A DNA stretch of 8,578 nucleotides from Chlamydiia bacterium. Its GTDB lineage: Bacteria; Chlamydiota; Chlamydiia; Chlamydiales; FEN-1388. Below, in pieces: positions 6,261 through 8,578 of the stretch (its first letter is position 1; every line of letters begins with the position of its first letter). The notes under the pieces were generated by a model that had not been told where the DNA came from, searched no databases, and saw only the letters and a list, made by a program, of their open reading frames with translations. Location of the stretch: NCBI GenBank assembly GCA_023269335.1, contig JAHFTM010000006.1:12313-20890 (forward strand), read 5' to 3'. A program made the position numbers and the translations under genes.

Positions 6261-7611
6261 CCCTCTCCTTTATGGCGTTAAATTTTGCTATGGCTTGACT
6301 CAAAGTTATTCTCCTGTTTGGGTTTAGACACATCATGTTGTAGGCTACAGCACGCATGCAGGTAAGAAGCGATTTAGGTTCTTCCTCATCACAAATAAGC
6401 ATCTGCTCTTCCACATACTGCGTGACTAATGTATGCATCAACTCCTGGTCTTTTTTAAGACGTACTTTGTCTGTATGTGTTTTTTTGTGTTGGTTGAAGT
6501 TCTCACAAAAGCTTTTGTAAACAAGATTTTTCCACGGTAGAGAATTGTTAGTGTTAGTGTTAAGAAAGAATCGTTCAAGGCAAACACCCATCGCAAAAAT
6601 ATCCATTCTAAAATAGTCTTCGGGTGTGAAATGTTTTGCATTTTCTATTCCAAAGAGTTCTGGTGCTGTATTTATAATGCTTGGGTGATAACCAGACCGA
6701 TAAGCATTATTTGGAGACTCTCCTTTTTTTGGGTTAAAAGCCTGATCAAGATCTATCAAAGCGCCTTCAGCATAGTTTTGGTCATCAAAAGAAGTACTCC
6801 AAACCGCATTGCCAGATTTTATATCACCATGGGCTATGCCAGCTTTATGCAAAAACTGAAGACCATACAGGAGATCAAGACCTATTTTAAGCCGCTGAAG
6901 TCCGGTAAAAGGCTCTGAGGAGCTGTTTTTAAGGCTATCCGTGTAGGCTTCAAAAATCGAAAACACACGATTCTGATATATGCTACTCATAATTAAGTGC
7001 ACAAGACCACGTTGTTGGCCAAGAGCTGTAAAGTATGCTACTTCTCTGAGTGCCATTTGTTTGATTAAATCTGACTGTATCGAAATGGTTAAACAGCATG
7101 ACAGATACCGTTGAGATGAATCATTAAGAGAAAGCAATACAGCGCTGAAAGCTGTTTTGGTGCCTCCCTGACGCACTATTCGCGCACAGTCTTCTTCAGG
7201 AAGTACAGAAAATATTCTTTTAGCTCCGTGAAAAAAAAGCCTTCTCGTAAGTGCTGAAGTAGCTTTCGAGATAACCTGTATCTCAGTTGTTGGAGCCTTT
7301 TTCAAAATGACAACTGCGTAGACAGCAATAGCGAGGCGTTCAATCTCAACGAGCGGTTTTTTTTCAAAAGAAGTAAGCTCCAAATTTTTTAAGTGTCCAT
7401 CTACTTCAGGAAGAATACGTACTATTGCCGCTGTAAGCTGTTTTTTTGCCTGTTCATTATTACTCCTCAGTTGTGCAGTAATGAGAACGATGAGAGGCGT
7501 GGGTTCAGTTACCGCCTTGTGGCGGAGTGCATTTTCAAAATAGAGCTCATTCAAACTCTGTTTGAACGGCGTTATTGGAATAGCACTGCAGGTCATGGAA
7601 GATGTTGCCAT
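6256..7611 (-). CDS. Degenerate Ser/Thr protein kinase-like protein (possible pseudokinase)
   Basis: This 451-aa protein has an unrecognised helical N-terminal region (1-140) and a kinase-like fold (about 145-445). A glycine-rich segment VRQGGTKTAFSAV (146-158) stands where the P-loop is expected. The beta3 strand appears to be CLTISI (173-178) with serine where the ATP-binding lysine should be; LREVAYF (188-194) looks like helix C with Glu190. The catalytic loop HGDIKSGN (261-268) keeps Asp263, Lys265 and Asn268. LIDLD (285-289) replaces DFG with DLD but keeps the metal-binding Asp287. APE (316-318), DIFAMG (337-342) and an Arg in PNRRIT (431-436) complete the C-lobe. Such eukaryote-like kinases are common among effectors of intracellular bacteria. 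No signal peptide or membrane segment is visible. The ATG at 7611 has only a weak GAG nearby. Whether it phosphorylates anything is open. Confidence 0.8.
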   Translation of the reverse strand: MATSSMTCSAIPITPFKQSLNELYFENALRHKAVTEPTPLIVLITAQLRSNNEQAKKQLTAAIVRILPEVDGHLKNLELTSFEKKPLVEIERLAIAVYAVVILKKAPTTEIQVISKATSALTRRLFFHGAKRIFSVLPEEDCARIVRQGGTKTAFSAVLLSLNDSSQRYLSCCLTISIQSDLIKQMALREVAYFTALGQQRGLVHLIMSSIYQNRVFSIFEAYTDSLKNSSSEPFTGLQRLKIGLDLLYGLQFLHKAGIAHGDIKSGNAVWSTSFDDQNYAEGALIDLDQAFNPKKGESPNNAYRSGYHPSIINTAPELFGIENAKHFTPEDYFRMDIFAMGVCLERFFLNTNTNNSLPWKNLVYKSFCENFNQHKKTHTDKVRLKKDQELMHTLVTQYVEEQMLICDEEEPKSLLTCMRAVAYNMMCLNPNRRITLSQAIAKFNAIKERA

Positions 7612-7629
7612 AGTTCACTCATTTTTAAT

Positions 7630-7635
7630 TTTATA
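7630..7635 (-). promoter_or_regulatory. Possible -10 box for the kinase-like gene
   Basis: The - strand reads TATAAA about 19 nt before the ATG at 7611. No convincing -35 box lies 16-18 nt upstream, so this is a weak call based mainly on AT content and distance. Confidence 0.25.
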
Positions 7636-7721
7636 ACTTAAATTAGCGTACATGTTTTTTATTATTTATTTCGATAAAAAATTGATGAAAATCATACGAA
7701 AATATTTGATTTATTATCCAT

Positions 7722-7790
7722 GCAAGGCTGATTATGGTTTTATTTTTAAAATAATATATATCTCAAATGTCCGAATGCCAGGCCTGACCC
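7722..7790. mobile_element. Solo right-end remnant of a related RAYT element
   Basis: The 27 bases at 7764-7790 (CAAATGTCC through CTGACCC) match the intact right end except for one A/G difference. Similarity, with small gaps, extends inward to GCAAGG at 7722, equivalent to 6192 just at the transposase stop codon. So about 69 nt of right-end sequence is present with no transposase gene and no left end beside it. It has CCC rather than CCCC at the outer edge, followed by TTA as at the intact end. It could be a decayed copy, a deletion product or a non-autonomous REP-type unit. It occupies part of the 257-nt gap between the kinase-like gene and the next gene; the rest of the gap (7612-7721) is AT-rich, with no other feature that I can see apart from the -10-like box. 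Confidence 0.75.
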
Positions 7791-7803
7791 TTATTCCTCT
7801 TAC

Positions 7804-7832
7804 TTGACCCATATTCTCTATTGTATTATTAT
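7804..7832 (+). promoter_or_regulatory. Candidate sigma70-type promoter for the downstream LRR-like gene
   Basis: TTGACC (7804-7809) and TATTAT (7827-7832) are each five of six to consensus with an ideal 17-nt spacer. The expected start near 7839 gives a leader of about 30 nt before the ATG at 7869. The -35 box begins 14 nt beyond the solo transposon end. Confidence 0.55.
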
Positions 7833-7868
7833 TATTTCGAACATTTAACTGGAAATGGGAATATAAAA

Positions 7869-8578
7869 ATGAACGTAGTAGATAGAAATTTTCTTCAGGA
7901 TACAATAACAAATACAATACCGCAAAAAACAACAATCCCTCCTATTGTTCAACGAGCACAAAATATAATAGAAAGCTATACAGATACTTTTAAAACTTGC
8001 AATATATTCAAAACGAAAACAATATCCAAGCTCATTGCTGAGTATACCATACCCCCGATTGATGAAGCTCTTCAACAAGCACAAAATGAAACTGATCTCC
8101 AACAAGTAATCGAAAATTATCAGGGACTGTCTGCACCTCATCGATTGAATTTTCAAGACAAATCATTTTTGACAACAGCTCTTTTGATGACTTTTCTTCG
8201 GAAATTCTCTGACGTAAAAGAGTTGAATCTTATTGATTGTCGACAAGTTGATGTCTCTAAAATTATGACATTTCTATCTAACCATAAAAATTGCAAGGAC
8301 TTAAAAGTAATTCGGCTTGCTCATCACGAATTGGAAATTAATGGATGGGATCCTTTAGTAAAAGTGTATGCTCGAGGTATCCAAGTACTGCCAGGCGTAA
8401 AAATAATGGACGTAATGCAAGAGATAGCTCATTTTATTTTTCGAATAATACCAGATCTTACTTTATTGAAAACTTTTCGCTTATCAGAAAGAAACTTAAG
8501 GCTACTAGCCACGTACATGGCCAATTTTTGGATTTCTACAGAAAAAAGCAGCCGGGATGTTTATACCCGCAAACAGAT
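7869..8578 (+). CDS. LRR-like protein, 5' part (truncated by window end)
   Basis: The frame is open from ATG 7869 to the end of the window (236 complete codons, MNVVDRNFLQDT onward). The start is supported by GGGA at 7857-7860, 8 nt upstream, and by the promoter before it; an ATG at 7855 hits a stop after three codons. I do not recognise a named family. Residues 1-110 look helical and polar (IPPIDEALQQAQNETDLQQV around 61-80). Residues about 108-157 contain LRR-like segments: FSDVKELNLIDC (113-124) and CKDLKVIRLAHHELEI (142-157). Another possible one is LTLLKTFRLSERNL (197-210). It recalls the C-terminal half of the 3843-5120 protein in style, but no clear paralogy can be shown by eye. No poly-serine tract, basic import signal or signal peptide is visible in this part. 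Its context suggests another host-interaction protein, which is inference. Confidence 0.7.
   Translation, partial: MNVVDRNFLQDTITNTIPQKTTIPPIVQRAQNIIESYTDTFKTCNIFKTKTISKLIAEYTIPPIDEALQQAQNETDLQQVIENYQGLSAPHRLNFQDKSFLTTALLMTFLRKFSDVKELNLIDCRQVDVSKIMTFLSNHKNCKDLKVIRLAHHELEINGWDPLVKVYARGIQVLPGVKIMDVMQEIAHFIFRIIPDLTLLKTFRLSERNLRLLATYMANFWISTEKSSRDVYTRKQ

Noticed and set aside
6245..6262. Hairpin GGCCT/AGGCC at the element edge as a terminator
   Set aside because: The stem is only 5 bp with an 8-nt loop and has no T-run on either strand. It is a by-product of the CAGGCCTG palindrome next to CTTAGGCC.
6631..6918. + strand 95-codon ORF inside the kinase-like gene
   Set aside because: It lies opposite the conserved kinase motifs and has no supporting start signal.
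7845..8156. Antisense 103-codon ORF rich in Ile, Cys and Tyr
   Set aside because: It overlaps the + strand LRR-like gene, which has a promoter, a ribosome-binding site and LRR-like motifs. The composition is what AT-rich antisense sequence gives.
1..8578. CRISPR array, tRNA, rRNA or riboswitch
   Set aside because: No regularly spaced repeats, cloverleaf-like segments or recognisable riboswitch cores were seen on either strand; the only repeats are the transposon ends.

Overview
The window looks like a piece of chromosome from a chlamydia-related (Parachlamydiales-type) obligate intracellular bacterium. The main clue is lysS, whose product closely follows the chlamydial lysyl-tRNA synthetase as I recall it (for example the FRNEGIDRNHNPEFT motif 2 block, the APHHITDHP-like stretch and the CQGMPPAGG segment before motif 3). 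The large share of accessory genes with eukaryote-like domains fits the same lifestyle. The genus cannot be fixed from the sequence alone, and no database search was run.

Layout. Positions 1-2333 form a housekeeping block on the + strand: the 3' part of rimO (ribosomal protein S12 methylthiotransferase), then lysS after a 20-nt gap, probably in one transcript. A short hairpin lies at the convergent junction with a fold-type I aminotransferase gene on the - strand (2345-3721). An AT-rich divergent promoter region (3722-3842) separates that gene from a + strand accessory gene (3843-5120). Its 425-aa product has a 12-serine linker, a Myc-like basic cluster (PAAKRRKI) resembling a nuclear localisation signal, and a C-terminal half with leucine-rich-repeat-like segments. 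It is a candidate host-targeted, possibly nuclear, effector.

Positions 5127-6255 hold a complete REP-associated (IS200-like, HUH/Y1) transposase gene. It is bracketed by 51-nt inverted repeats (46/51 matches) and by a CTTAGG direct repeat. The element sits exactly between two convergent genes whose stop codons would otherwise be about 2 nt apart. The second of these genes (6256-7611, - strand) encodes a degenerate Ser/Thr kinase-like protein. Its catalytic loop (HGDIKSGN) is intact, but it has DLD in place of DFG and no obvious beta3 lysine.

Upstream of the kinase gene a solo copy of the element's right end (7722-7790) lies in direct orientation to the intact right end, so the kinase gene is bracketed by two direct copies. 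About 14 nt beyond it is a good sigma70-type promoter driving a second LRR-like gene (7869 onward) that runs off the window.

Reading as a whole: a conserved translation-related block is followed by an AT-rich accessory island. The island holds two LRR-like proteins, a kinase-like protein and a REP-type transposase with a scattered end copy. The most notable features are the candidate nuclear effector and the arrangement of transposon ends around the kinase gene. Secretion, nuclear import and kinase activity are inferences only.
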